This document shows, in pieces, positions 45,057-53,028 of a stretch of DNA of 64,000 nt. The notes beneath the pieces are model-generated. The model worked only from the letters and a program-made list of their open reading frames with translations, was not told where the DNA came from and ran no database searches. How positions within the stretch are numbered: position 1 is the stretch's first letter; each line of letters opens with the position of its first letter. The translations under genes and the position numbers were made by a program. The DNA comes from Bacillota bacterium. Lineage in GTDB: Bacteria > Bacillota > Clostridia > TANB77 > UBA1234. The stretch is from NCBI GenBank assembly GCA_016280725.1, contig JAEEHF010000122.1, positions 1 through 64,000 on the forward strand. Reading direction: 5' to 3'.

Positions 45057-45085
45057 TTGTTGTTTTAATCTAATTATGATAAAAT
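45057..45085 (+). promoter_or_regulatory. Promoter of the UPF0316 gene
   Basis: TTGTTG, 17 nt, TAAAAT, about 37 nt upstream of the ATG. Confidence 0.55.
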
Positions 45086-45121
45086 CAAATAGAAATATTC
45101 ACCAAATTTGAGGAGGTATTT

Positions 45122-45655
45122 ATGCTAACTACAAACCTAATTATTTTATGTTTAAAAATTTTCTTTTGTAGAATAATTGATGTTTCACTTTCAACTTTTA
45201 GAACAGTAATTATAGTAAGAGGTAAAACAAAAGTAGCTGCTATAATTGCAATTGTTGAGGCACTTGTTTGGTTTTTAGTTGTTAGAGAAGCATTAAACTT
45301 TGAAACAGTAAATAAACTGGAAACACTAAATATTGCACTTGCATATGCATTAGGATTTTCTGCTGGAAATATTATTGGTGGAGAATTATCTAAAAAGATA
45401 TCCGGAACTATAAACGTTCAAGTAGTTACTTCAAAAAGAGATCCAGAAATGATAAAAATGATTCAAGATAAAGGTTTTAAAGTAACCGTGTCTAATGGAG
45501 AGCCATCTCAATTTTCAGGAGAAAAGTACTTAATATTTGCAGTCATTGAAAACAGCAGGCTTCGAGAATTCAAAGAACTAATTATGTCACAAGACGATAA
45601 GGCATTTATGATGGCATCAGAGACAAAAGTGGTAACACATGCCGTTGTTAAATAA
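45122..45655 (+). CDS. UPF0316/DUF2179-type membrane protein
   Basis: A 177-aa protein with three hydrophobic helices in the first 105 residues (LIILCLKIFFCRIIDVSLST, KVAAIIAIVEALVWFLVV and IALAYALGFSAGNIIGG). A small soluble DUF2179 domain follows (VQVVTSKRDPEMIKMIQDKG ... YLIFAVIENSRLREFKELIM). The family is widespread in Firmicutes, and its C-terminal domain resembles that of YitT-type membrane proteins. Function is not established. GAGGAGG precedes the ATG. Confidence 0.85.
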   Translation: MLTTNLIILCLKIFFCRIIDVSLSTFRTVIIVRGKTKVAAIIAIVEALVWFLVVREALNFETVNKLETLNIALAYALGFSAGNIIGGELSKKISGTINVQVVTSKRDPEMIKMIQDKGFKVTVSNGEPSQFSGEKYLIFAVIENSRLREFKELIMSQDDKAFMMASETKVVTHAVVK

Positions 45656-45696
45656 CAAAAAAAGACTAAATACAAGCATATATCTAAAAAATACAG

Positions 45697-45724
45697 TTGA
45701 TTTTTATGTAAACCGTGGTATAAT
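45697..45724 (+). promoter_or_regulatory. Promoter of secreted-protein cassette 1
   Basis: TTGATT, 16 nt, TATAAT. The spacer TTTATGTAAACCGTGG is almost the same as in the cassette 2 promoter, which marks the two as copies of one unit. Confidence 0.75.
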
Positions 45725-45771
45725 AAATCCTGTCTCAATTTTTCTAGTAATGAACAAAAAAGGAGGCTACT

Positions 45772-46347
45772 ATGCGGAAACTGATTGCATTTTCCCTGAT
45801 CGTTGTTTTCCTGTTCTCTCTGTCTTACGCGTCTGTTGCTGAAGAAGGTGATGGAGTCGACTGGACTTTGTTTTCTGTGGACGAATTAGTAAATGACATT
45901 ACGACGTATCTTGGCTACAAACCCTTGGTAACACTTTCTAAAGGTGGGTCTGGAAAATATGGTGTGATGACTATTCACTTTCCGGCAGATGATGTTCAAA
46001 GGATGATAAAATATGACATCGAAACCGGTGAAATGTACATGTCCGGAGAGGATATAACAAATCTGCTTTCTAGAGACTTATTTGACTACATCTCGCCATA
46101 TAAGGATAACTCAATGCGCTTTTTCAAAACAGTTACCCCTACAGATACTTACTATGTTTCTGCCAATGTCTGGCCATACATAACCTTAAACTCACGAAAT
46201 GAAGCGTATTTGACCTTCGACATCGAAAATTCTAAGTTCGTCTATGTTGTTCCTTCTTATGATTTCTTTGAGTACGGAATCATTATACCCGGAAACGAAA
46301 TTGCTCAAGCCATGTATATCTATAATACTTTTGTAGTAAATCAATAA
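45772..46347 (+). CDS. Secreted protein of unknown function, cassette 1
   Basis: A 191-aa protein with a signal peptide (MRKLIAFSLIVVFLFSLSYA). The mature part is aromatic and acidic (VDELVNDITTYLGYKPLVTL ... IIPGNEIAQAMYIYN). It is paralogous to the next gene, with the same layout: a YLGY motif near the start, an EAYL(T/S)FD strand in the middle and a (P/S)G(N/D)E(I/V) end. GGAGG precedes the ATG. Promoter, gene and terminator form a self-contained cassette. The base composition and codons (CTG, GTC, ACC) are more GC-rich than the neighbours. Codon 2 is CGG, a codon otherwise avoided here, suggesting transfer from another genome. Confidence 0.75.
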   Translation: MRKLIAFSLIVVFLFSLSYASVAEEGDGVDWTLFSVDELVNDITTYLGYKPLVTLSKGGSGKYGVMTIHFPADDVQRMIKYDIETGEMYMSGEDITNLLSRDLFDYISPYKDNSMRFFKTVTPTDTYYVSANVWPYITLNSRNEAYLTFDIENSKFVYVVPSYDFFEYGIIIPGNEIAQAMYIYNTFVVNQ

Positions 46348-46349
46348 TC

Positions 46350-46378
46350 AAAAAACCGCCTGAATTGGCGGTTTTTTT
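46350..46378 (+). terminator. Terminator of cassette 1
   Basis: An AAAAAACCGCC / GGCGGTTTTTT stem with a 6-nt loop and T-run. Confidence 0.92.
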
Positions 46379-46421
46379 GATTGTTTTTGAAAACAGGAAT
46401 ATTTCTGAAATTCGAAAACGC

Positions 46422-46450
46422 TTGCACTTTTATGTTAACCGTGATATAAT
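46422..46450 (+). promoter_or_regulatory. Promoter of secreted-protein cassette 2
   Basis: TTGCAC, 17 nt, TATAAT, with the spacer TTTTATGTTAACCGTGA shared with cassette 1. Confidence 0.82.
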
Positions 46451-46511
46451 GCTTCTTGGCTGCATAAATTGCAGACTATTGAGCTGTAGCTCAAAAAAGG
46501 AGGCTTCTTCA

Positions 46512-47105
46512 ATGAAGCGGTTGATTGCTCTGTTGGTGGCTCTTTCCATGATTCTGACCCTGTCCATTGCGATTGCGGGTGACAACGATGATGAGGACTT
46601 TCTCTATTTCGAAGACGGATTTGACTATGACGGTGAAAACTATGTCTCCTACAACGATTTCATGGCCATGGTCAAAGAATATCTCGGGTATATGCCGAAC
46701 ACCCAGATTTTGGTCGACGGCGACTACTCGACTCTGTGCTTTGACTTCTCAGATGAAACTGTACGAATCCCACTCACCGAATACGACGAAATCGGTAATT
46801 TCACGTTTGACCGTGACGAAGCGATGTACTTCATTCTCCGTGAGCTCAGCTGGTATCGTTCCAACTTCATTGGAAAGACTTTCGTTCTTTCTAGAAATGA
46901 AGATGAAAAGGAGTATTCTGGCTATGGCTTCTATGTGATTTTCGACGACTATGGTGAGGCGTATCTGTCCTTCGACCAGAACTTCTCTGTCATATACAAA
47001 ATCAACAATTATTCTTTCATGGACAACTCGAACTATTACTATATGTTCCTCTCGGGTGATGAGGTAAGCCAGTATTTCTATGACTGGCAGCTTAACAACG
47101 AGTAA
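46512..47105 (+). CDS. Secreted protein of unknown function, cassette 2
   Basis: A 197-aa protein. The track ORF starts upstream; the ATG at 46512 has AAAAAAGGAGG in front and begins a signal peptide (MKRLIALLVALSMILTLSIA). The mature part is very acidic and Tyr/Phe-rich (DNDDEDFLYFEDGFDYDGEN), followed by AMVKEYLGYMPNTQILVDG, GEAYLSFDQNFSVIYKI and a final SGDEVSQYFYDW. It is a paralogue of the preceding gene. GC content is visibly higher than in the rest of the window. Codon 3 is CGG. Nothing identifies a function. Confidence 0.77.
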   Translation: MKRLIALLVALSMILTLSIAIAGDNDDEDFLYFEDGFDYDGENYVSYNDFMAMVKEYLGYMPNTQILVDGDYSTLCFDFSDETVRIPLTEYDEIGNFTFDRDEAMYFILRELSWYRSNFIGKTFVLSRNEDEKEYSGYGFYVIFDDYGEAYLSFDQNFSVIYKINNYSFMDNSNYYYMFLSGDEVSQYFYDWQLNNE

Positions 47106-47107
47106 CC

Positions 47108-47139
47108 AAAAAGGCTCTCCTTAATTGGAGAGCCTTTTT
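47108..47139. terminator. Bidirectional terminator between cassette 2 and the DUF4870-like gene
   Basis: A perfect 13-bp stem (AAAAAGGCTCTCC / GGAGAGCCTTTTT) with a 6-nt loop between converging genes. Confidence 0.92.
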
Positions 47140-47146
47140 ACTTTTA

Positions 47147-47785
47147 CTATTTTAATATTTTAAATGATCCTATAAGTGGTAAATCTTTTGCCTTTCCCTG
47201 TGCGGCATATACGATACCCATGATCATGAACACAAGTAGTGTAATAGTGCATGCAAGACTTAGAAGTCCACCTATAAATGGAATAAATGCAAGTATTACT
47301 GATAAAGGAACATTTATTATAGATGCTATAATTAGAATAAGTCCTTGATTGCTATGAAATCTTGCAAATCTAGATTGAGGTGCAGCAAAAATCGGTATTA
47401 GTATTAGTATTCCAAAATAAGCTAAGACTCCCATACCTTTATTATTTGCTATATCATTAGGATCAAACTCTGCTGTATGATCACCTACATTATTCACGCT
47501 ACTATATGCTTGCTGTGTATTATTTTGATAATTCTGCTGATTGCTTTGTCCATATTGTTGTCCATTATTAGTACCATAATTTTGACCATTGTTTACGCCA
47601 AAATTTTGTCCGTTATTTTGAACATTATTTGTACCAAAATTTTGTCCTCCATTTGTTCCAAAAGCTGTTCCCATATTTTGAGCAGGTTGTTGTGGTGCTT
47701 GATAGTGTGGATTTGGAGCATTGCATCCAGGACAAACGTTCATAGAGTCATTTAGTTGTGTGCCACAATGTTCACAAAATGCCAT
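47147..47785 (-). CDS. Zinc-ribbon and DUF4870-type membrane protein
   Basis: A 212-aa protein. An N-terminal zinc ribbon (CEHCGTQLNDSMNVCPGC) is followed by a Gln/Asn/Gly-rich repeat region (units like NNGQNFGTNN, about 40-95), then a membrane domain with three to four helices (GMGVLAYFGILILIPIFAAP, ILIIASIINVPLSVILAFI) matching DUF4870. The ATG at 47785 has GGGGGTG eight nt upstream. It lies downstream of porB without an obvious terminator between them, so it may be the last gene of that transcript. Function unknown. Confidence 0.82.
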   Translation of the reverse strand: MAFCEHCGTQLNDSMNVCPGCNAPNPHYQAPQQPAQNMGTAFGTNGGQNFGTNNVQNNGQNFGVNNGQNYGTNNGQQYGQSNQQNYQNNTQQAYSSVNNVGDHTAEFDPNDIANNKGMGVLAYFGILILIPIFAAPQSRFARFHSNQGLILIIASIINVPLSVILAFIPFIGGLLSLACTITLLVFMIMGIVYAAQGKAKDLPLIGSFKILK

Positions 47786-47821
47786 ATTATTCACCCCCAT
47801 TCTCTTTTAGACATATATAAC

Positions 47822-48769
47822 TTATTTATTAGTTATTTCTTCAAGTTCTAATAAACGATTCCATCTTTCATCTACTTCTTTTTGAAGTTCTTCAAGCATC
47901 CATTCATTTCCTGGAGCAAATAAGTGCTTAAATCTTCTTTGTGGTTTTAAAAATTCACTTACAGGAATTTTATTTGCTGGTTTATATGTAATGTGATATA
48001 CACCATTTTCAACTTCATAAAGAGGCCAATAACAAGATTCAACCGCAAGTTTATTTATTTGCATTAAATCTTCTGTATTGTATCCCCAACCTCTTGGACA
48101 TGGTGCTAAAACATTTAAGAAAGCACCACCTTCTGTATATATTGCTTTTTCTGCTTTTGTTGTAATATCGCTAAAATTGCCAATCGCAGCAGTTTGTGCA
48201 ACATATGGTATATGATGATTTGCAATTACTTCTGTTAAATCTTTTCTTGGTTGTTGCTTTCCAGGAATAACCTTTCCAGCAGGAGAAGTGGTAGTATCTG
48301 CAAATCTAGGTGTTGCAGATGAACGCTGAATTCCGGTGTTCATGTATGCTCCATTATCGTAACAAACATACACCATGTCATGTCCTCTTTCCATTGCACC
48401 AGAAAGTGATTGTAGTCCTATATCATAAGTTCCACCGTCGCCACCAAAAGCAATGAATTTAGATGAATATTCTTCTGGCAATTTTCCTTGTTTTTTAAGT
48501 GATTTAAATGCTGCCTCAACTCCTGAAACAGTAGCTCCCGCACATTCAAAAGCTGTATGAATAAAACTATCTTTCCAAGCAGTATAAGGATACATGAATG
48601 TAGAAACTTCTAAGCATCCTGTAGCTGCACCTATTACTGCATGGTCATTCTCATGTAATCCTCTAAGGACTGCATTAACAACAACTGGTGCACCACATCC
48701 TGCACACATTCTATGTCCAGAGGCAAGACGGTTTTTCTTTTTCATGTTTTCTTTAAAATCATATGCCAT
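47822..48769 (-). CDS. porB: 2-oxoacid (pyruvate-type):ferredoxin oxidoreductase, beta subunit
   Basis: A 315-aa thiamine-diphosphate-binding subunit. ASGHRMCAGCGAPVVVNAVL and ATGCLEVSTFMYPYTAW carry the cluster and TPP contacts. The TPP motif is FGGDGGTYDIGLQSLSGAM followed by VYVCYDNGAYMNTGIQRS. Another conserved Cys lies in VLAPCPRGWGY. The enzyme decarboxylates pyruvate with CoA to acetyl-CoA, reducing ferredoxin. The ATG overlaps the porA stop (TAATG). Sequence looks most like pyruvate synthase, but a branched 2-oxoacid substrate cannot be excluded. Confidence 0.9.
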   Translation of the reverse strand: MAYDFKENMKKKNRLASGHRMCAGCGAPVVVNAVLRGLHENDHAVIGAATGCLEVSTFMYPYTAWKDSFIHTAFECAGATVSGVEAAFKSLKKQGKLPEEYSSKFIAFGGDGGTYDIGLQSLSGAMERGHDMVYVCYDNGAYMNTGIQRSSATPRFADTTTSPAGKVIPGKQQPRKDLTEVIANHHIPYVAQTAAIGNFSDITTKAEKAIYTEGGAFLNVLAPCPRGWGYNTEDLMQINKLAVESCYWPLYEVENGVYHITYKPANKIPVSEFLKPQRRFKHLFAPGNEWMLEELQKEVDERWNRLLELEEITNK

Positions 48770-49962
48770 TAGTCTCTACCTCCTTTTAATCCAAGGTATC
48801 TATATGTATCGGTAACCTTTTCTTGATTTGCAACTTCTTGTAAATCATTATAAACAGATTCAATATCTGAAACTTTAACGTCTCTTCCTCCAATACCATA
48901 AACATAACTTAAAACTTTTGGTGTAACAATGTTATTAACTAACATTGCTGAAGTAGTATCTGTAAATAATGGTCCTCCAACTCCATTTAAGCCCTCAGCT
49001 TTATCCATGATTGCAACAGCTTTTACATTCTTAAGTGCGTTTGCAATTTCTTCACCAGGGAATGGCCTAAACACTCTTGGCTTAACAAGCCCTGCTTTAA
49101 TTCCCTGTGCTCTTAATTTATCTACGGCTTCTTTTGCAGTTCCTGCAGTTGAATTTAAAACAACGATTGCAAATTCTGCATCTTCCATTTTGTACTCTTC
49201 AATTAAGTCATATTTTCTACCTGTCATTTTGAAAAATTCTTCTTGAACTTCTCTAATAACTTCTTTTGCTTTTCTCATCGCTCTTGCTTGTTGATATTTA
49301 TGTTCAAACAAAAACGGTTGAACATCAAGAGGTCCAATAGCTATTTGTTCATCTTTATTTAATAAATAATGTTCTGGGTGATAAGTTCCAACAAACTCTT
49401 TAACTTTTTCATCTTCAATTAATTCAATATTTTCAATTGAGTGTGAAGTTATAAATCCATCATAGCAATTCATTACTGGAAGCATAACATCTTTATGTTC
49501 AGCAATTTTAATTGCCATTAAAATATTATCGTATGCTTCTTGGTTTGTTTCACCATATAATTGTATCCAGCCTGAATCTCTAGCACCCATTGAATCTGAA
49601 TGGTCATTATGAATATTTAATGGACCAGACACTGCTCTGTTAACACAGCTCATAACAATTGGAAGTCTTAATGAAGATGCTATATATAGCATTTCCCACA
49701 TTAATGATAATCCATTTGCAGAAGTAGCTGTCATAACTCTTGCTCCAGCAGATGATGCACCAATACATGCACTCATTGCACTATGTTCGCTTTCAACCGG
49801 AACAAATTCAGTTGATACTTGTCCATTATTAACAAATGTTGAAAAGTATTGTGGAATTTCTGTTGAAGGCGTAATTGGAAATGCTGCGACAACGTCTGGA
49901 TTTATTTGTCGCATAGCATTGGCAACCGCTTCGTTACCACTTAGGCGTTCTCTTATACTCAT
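48769..49962 (-). CDS. porA: 2-oxoacid (pyruvate-type):ferredoxin oxidoreductase, alpha subunit
   Basis: A 397-aa subunit with the PYR domain: VVAAFPITPSTEIPQYFSTF, VPVESEHSAMSACIGASSAG and TATSANGLSLMWEMLYIASS. A domain II segment follows (AGLVKPRVFRPFPGEEIANA ... AVAIMDKAEGLNG). The ATG at 49962 has AAGGAGG in front; the eight extra codons in the track come from repeat sequence. The upstream spacer to porD holds an ERIC-like repeat plus a fragment of one. Gene order por-gamma, -delta, -alpha, -beta is that of archaeal-type four-subunit enzymes. Confidence 0.9.
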   Translation of the reverse strand: MSIRERLSGNEAVANAMRQINPDVVAAFPITPSTEIPQYFSTFVNNGQVSTEFVPVESEHSAMSACIGASSAGARVMTATSANGLSLMWEMLYIASSLRLPIVMSCVNRAVSGPLNIHNDHSDSMGARDSGWIQLYGETNQEAYDNILMAIKIAEHKDVMLPVMNCYDGFITSHSIENIELIEDEKVKEFVGTYHPEHYLLNKDEQIAIGPLDVQPFLFEHKYQQARAMRKAKEVIREVQEEFFKMTGRKYDLIEEYKMEDAEFAIVVLNSTAGTAKEAVDKLRAQGIKAGLVKPRVFRPFPGEEIANALKNVKAVAIMDKAEGLNGVGGPLFTDTTSAMLVNNIVTPKVLSYVYGIGGRDVKVSDIESVYNDLQEVANQEKVTDTYRYLGLKGGRD

Positions 49963-49978
49963 ATCTTCCTCCTTGGTC

Positions 49979-50006
49979 GCTTGCATGAAAATTAGCGTCT
50001 TGCAAG
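49979..50006. repeat. Fragment of the ERIC-like repeat
   Basis: GCTTGCATGAAAATTAGCGT followed by CTTGCAAG matches only the left end of the family, next to the porA ribosome site. Confidence 0.55.
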
Positions 50007-50048
50007 CTCAAAATAATGATTATTTGTTATTTTCTATTCTATATCTTT

Positions 50049-50171
50049 AATTTGCATCAAAATTGGTATATTGCAAGGAAGCTAGGTGCGAGCACCGGAG
50101 GCGTACAATGGTACGTTGAGGATGCGAGACACCGAAGCTAACGAAGCAAGATGCCGATTTTCATGCAAATT
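50049..50171. repeat. ERIC-like imperfect palindrome, copy C (porD-porA spacer)
   Basis: A ~123-bp copy with ends AATTTGCATC / ATGCAAATT and core GGAGGCGTACAATGGTACGT. It aligns along its whole length with the minus-strand reading of copy A at 4808. It ends 3 bp from the porD stop. Confidence 0.82.
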
Positions 50172-50173
50172 AT

Positions 50174-50467
50174 TTATTTCATTTCAATTGCATGGAAAGG
50201 ACATGCCTTAGCGCAAACTCCACATCCCTTGCAATAATCATAATTAAAATCTTCCCTTTGACCATTTTCATTTACTGGTATTGCTCCATCTGGACAGCAA
50301 GGAACACATAGTAAACATTGTTTACATTGTTCACTTAAGAATACTGGTTTTTGTGAACGCCAGTCTCCAGTTTTAAAATCAACTGAATTACCAGCATCAT
50401 ATATTGTTCCACCTGGAGTCATCTCTTCCCAAGTTGATTTTGCATTTATTTTACTAGATTCAAACAT
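50174..50467 (-). CDS. porD: 2-oxoacid:ferredoxin oxidoreductase, delta subunit (2x[4Fe-4S] ferredoxin)
   Basis: A 97-aa electron-transfer subunit. Two complete cluster motifs are seen: CKQCLLCVPCCPDGAIP and CKGCGVCAKACPFHAIE. The N-terminal extension of about 45 residues (KSTWEEMTPGGTIYDAGNSV) is the usual PorD leader that docks to the other subunits. AAGGAG precedes the ATG. It is flanked on both sides by ERIC-like repeats. Confidence 0.93.
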   Translation of the reverse strand: MFESSKINAKSTWEEMTPGGTIYDAGNSVDFKTGDWRSQKPVFLSEQCKQCLLCVPCCPDGAIPVNENGQREDFNYDYCKGCGVCAKACPFHAIEMK

Positions 50468-50567
50468 CTTTATTCTCCTTTCTTTTTACTTGGCGCACCG
50501 TGCACCACTATATCAAAATCGTTCTTCTTTTTCATTCAAATTCATATTGACAACTTTTTACTTGTCA

Positions 50568-50877
50568 AATTCGAATCAAAATTAGTGTATCGCAAGGAGC
50601 TTAGACCTTTCAAAGCGGAGGCGTATTCAATTTAACAAATTAAATTGAATACAAGGATCATATGCGTGAGCTTTGCTTTGCAAACTCACGAGGGTCGCAA
50701 TGCTTATCGCATTGCTTGACGTTGAGCATTTGAAATGGTCGTAGCGACACCGCGAGACGCTGATTTTCATTCGAATTTATGATGGTACGTTGAGGATGCA
50801 AGACACCGCAACTGACGACGCAAGATGCCGATTTTCATTCGAATTTTTAGCGAAGCGTCGATTTTCATTCGAATTTA
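50568..50877. repeat. ERIC-like repeat complex, copy D plus two partial copies (porC-porD spacer)
   Basis: A 210-bp copy at 50568-50777 has ends AATTCGAATC / ATTCGAATT and the left half of the core (GCGGAGGCGTATTCAATT). An extra segment of nested small palindromes (TTAACAAATTAA; AGCTTTGCTTTGCAAACTC; GCAATGCTTATCGCATTGC) follows, then the TTGAGCATTT arm. Two right-end fragments (about 50780-50846 and 50848-50877) each end ATTTTCATTCGAATTT. The block fills the 400-bp gap and reaches the porC stop. No gene is seen. Confidence 0.75.
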
Positions 50878-51444
50878 TATTCCTTTGACTTCGTGCATCG
50901 ACCTACGCAAAGCTTCCATATTTCCTGGAATAACATCTGGCTTTTTAGCAAATTTATGTGCAAAAGAACTTTCCATATCCTTTAGAAAATCTTCTTCGGT
51001 CATTATTCCAGTAACTTTTACAACTGCTGCAAGCATTGGAGTATTAGGAAAATATTTTCCAAGAGTATCTATTGAAATCGTTTTTGCATCTATTGTACAA
51101 ACTCTTCCAGAATATCCATTTAGTAGAGGCCTAATTTCTTCAGGTGCTTTTGTAGTATTAACAATTATTGCACCATCTTCTTTTAAACCAGCTGTAACAT
51201 TAACCGCTTCCAATAAAGTATCGTCAACAACTACTACATAATCAGGTTCATAAATATTACTATGAATTCTAATTGGCTCATCAGAAATTCTGTTGTAACA
51301 AGTAATTGGTGCTCCCATTCTTTCTGGTCCATATTCCGGAAATCCTTGAATAAATTTTCCAGTATTAAATGCTGCATCTGCTAAAAGAAGCGATGCTGTT
51401 TTTGCGCCTTGTCCGCCTCTTCCATGCCATCTAATTTCTATCAT
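50875..51444 (-). CDS. porC: 2-oxoacid:ferredoxin oxidoreductase, gamma subunit
   Basis: A 189-aa subunit with the POR_gamma signature IRWHGRGGQGAKTASLLLAD at the N-terminus, FIQGFPEYGPERMGAPITCY and VVVVDDTLLEAVNVTAG. First gene of the por operon. A GAAGGGAATG ribosome site precedes the ATG. A candidate promoter upstream (TTGACA, 18 nt, TACACT) is weaker than others in the window. The stop overlaps repeat sequence. Confidence 0.9.
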   Translation of the reverse strand: MIEIRWHGRGGQGAKTASLLLADAAFNTGKFIQGFPEYGPERMGAPITCYNRISDEPIRIHSNIYEPDYVVVVDDTLLEAVNVTAGLKEDGAIIVNTTKAPEEIRPLLNGYSGRVCTIDAKTISIDTLGKYFPNTPMLAAVVKVTGIMTEEDFLKDMESSFAHKFAKKPDVIPGNMEALRRSMHEVKGI

Positions 51445-51564
51445 TTTATATCATCATTCCCTTCGTAAAAATTCTAAAAATAATTGTACTTCATCAACTT
51501 TAAGTGTACTCTTTTTGAACCTTTTTTGTCAAATTATTATTATTTAAAACTTGTCTATATTTTA

Positions 51565-51592
51565 TTGACTATTTACCCCTTTAATGTATACT
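51565..51592 (+). promoter_or_regulatory. Promoter of the 51650 gene
   Basis: TTGACT, 16 nt, TATACT, about 60 nt upstream of the chosen ATG. Confidence 0.5.
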
Positions 51593-51649
51593 AATCTTGT
51601 TTTATGTTGTAGGTAGTATGTTATGCATATTACTTTGAAAGGACTATAT

Positions 51650-52192
51650 ATGGTAACAATATATTTTTACGTAGATAGTTCTAAATTAGAAACAATTCAA
51701 AAATTTGGTCTTAAGTTATCCGACAACTATTCAAATGTCATTCCTATAAACGGACTTGAAAAAAGAGTTTTTGTTGGTCTGCTTAATCCAAAAGATGATT
51801 TAACAAAATATAATTCTAATGCGTATACTTGTTTGAAAGTGTTTCTTTATCCTGAACAATGCTACGTAATTAATGAAGTTGCTCTTATAATAAAGCAAAA
51901 AGAATATAATATAATACCCATTGCTGAATACGTGTTTGGAACTTTTGAAAATCCACGTGTTTTATTCAACACGTCAATATTGCCTGAACAAATATCAATT
52001 TTGAATAAAGATATTGATGAGCCGGTCTTATTTGATAATTCAAAAGATTTGTTTTATTATAACAAGATTCAAAATATGCTAGACACTTACAATCTGCAAG
52101 ATATTTACTATGCTCTTTGTGAATACTTAGATTACAAAGATACAAAAATAACCGAGCAGGAAACAAACGAAAGAAAAGATAGCATTTACTAA
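51650..52192 (+). CDS. Cytosolic protein of unknown function
   Basis: A 180-aa protein not recognised. The ATG at 51650 has AAAGGACT in front; the track start nine codons earlier has none. It opens with FYVDSSKLETIQKFGLKLS and has a strand-rich middle (KVFLYPEQCYVINEVALII) and a charged C-terminus. The opening, a residue-by-residue 'where the ligand sits' helix followed by basic strands, is faintly like ADP-ribosyltransferase-fold proteins, but no catalytic residues can be assigned. It lies 34 nt before the MecA-like gene with no terminator, so the two are probably one operon. Confidence 0.7.
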   Translation: MVTIYFYVDSSKLETIQKFGLKLSDNYSNVIPINGLEKRVFVGLLNPKDDLTKYNSNAYTCLKVFLYPEQCYVINEVALIIKQKEYNIIPIAEYVFGTFENPRVLFNTSILPEQISILNKDIDEPVLFDNSKDLFYYNKIQNMLDTYNLQDIYYALCEYLDYKDTKITEQETNERKDSIY

Positions 52193-52226
52193 ATTTAATA
52201 TTTTAAATTTGTGGAAGGAGCTAAAA

Positions 52227-52808
52227 TTGATTATTAAGAAAATTAGTGATGATAAATTAAAAATCACTTTAGATACAAATGACCTTAAAGAAAATAACAT
52301 TGATGTGCATTCTTTTTTAAGAAATTCGCCAGAGACCCAAGATTTTTTCTGGGATGTAATGCAAGAAGCAGAGAAAAAATATGGCTTTAATATCGATGAA
52401 TCAATGATTAGAGTTGATGCAAGGGTTACAGATACGGGAACATTTACATTGACTGTAACAAAATCAACAAAAGAATTTCCTTGTTTTGATAAAAGTGACT
52501 ATGATTATAAACAGCCTGACTTAAAACTTAAAAGAAAAACAAGTTCAAATATGTGTGGTCCATATGTTTTTCAATTTCAAAACATTGATGATTTGCTAGA
52601 TTTTGCTAAAATTGAATCACATTCATCAAGATCATCTCTATACTCGCTTAATAAAGATTTTTATCTTGTTGTTGATACTTATGACCCACTTCTTTCAGAG
52701 TATTCAACTATGGTATCAAATCCTCTAGACATGCTCGCAAAAATACACGAATATGGAAAAGCAATATACAAAACAAAAGCTATTGAAACAATTAAAAATC
52801 TACTATAA
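52227..52808 (+). CDS. MecA-like adaptor protein for ClpC
   Basis: A 193-aa protein. Its N-terminal domain (IIKKISDDKLKITLDTNDLK ... HSFLRNSPETQDFFWDVMQE) has the order and spacing of MecA/YpbH, which recruits substrates. The C-terminal domain (FQFQNIDDLLDFAKIESHSS, YLVVDTYDPLLSEY) matches the ClpC-binding half. MecA targets competence and other regulators for ClpCP degradation in Bacillus; here the target is unknown. AAGGAG lies 6 nt before a TTG at 52227, the preferred start; the track TTG at 52209 lies upstream of that site. A hairpin (GACGTTCA / TGAACGTC) follows before tRNA-Pro. Confidence 0.8.
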   Translation: MIIKKISDDKLKITLDTNDLKENNIDVHSFLRNSPETQDFFWDVMQEAEKKYGFNIDESMIRVDARVTDTGTFTLTVTKSTKEFPCFDKSDYDYKQPDLKLKRKTSSNMCGPYVFQFQNIDDLLDFAKIESHSSRSSLYSLNKDFYLVVDTYDPLLSEYSTMVSNPLDMLAKIHEYGKAIYKTKAIETIKNLL

Positions 52809-52847
52809 AGAATTATGACGTTCATTTTTTTGAACGTCTTATCTATC

Positions 52848-52923
52848 TGGGTATGGCTCAGTTGGTAGAGCGCTTGCTTCGGGAGCAAGAGGCCGTGCGT
52901 TCGAATCGCGCTACCCAGACCAC
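52848..52923 (+). tRNA. tRNA-Pro (CGG)
   Basis: A 76-nt cloverleaf with encoded CCA: acceptor CTGGGTA / TACCCAG, discriminator A, anticodon stem CTTGC / GCAAG with loop TTCGGGA, anticodon CGG reading CCG. G37 is normal for proline. Its presence shows that the CCG codon has a dedicated decoder here, unlike the avoided CGG codon. Confidence 0.93.
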
Positions 52924-52967
52924 TTTTCCTATTTTATTGATTTTGTACACAAAATATAATATTATTA

Positions 52968-53005
52968 ACACATATATAAGTCTTTTATATGTGTTTTCTT
53001 TTTTG
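52968..53005 (+). terminator. Terminator after tRNA-Pro
   Basis: A 10-bp stem (AACACATATA / TATATGTGTT) is followed by TTCTTTTTT. Confidence 0.7.
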
Positions 53006-53028
53006 ATAGACACTAAGGGGGTGTAAGT

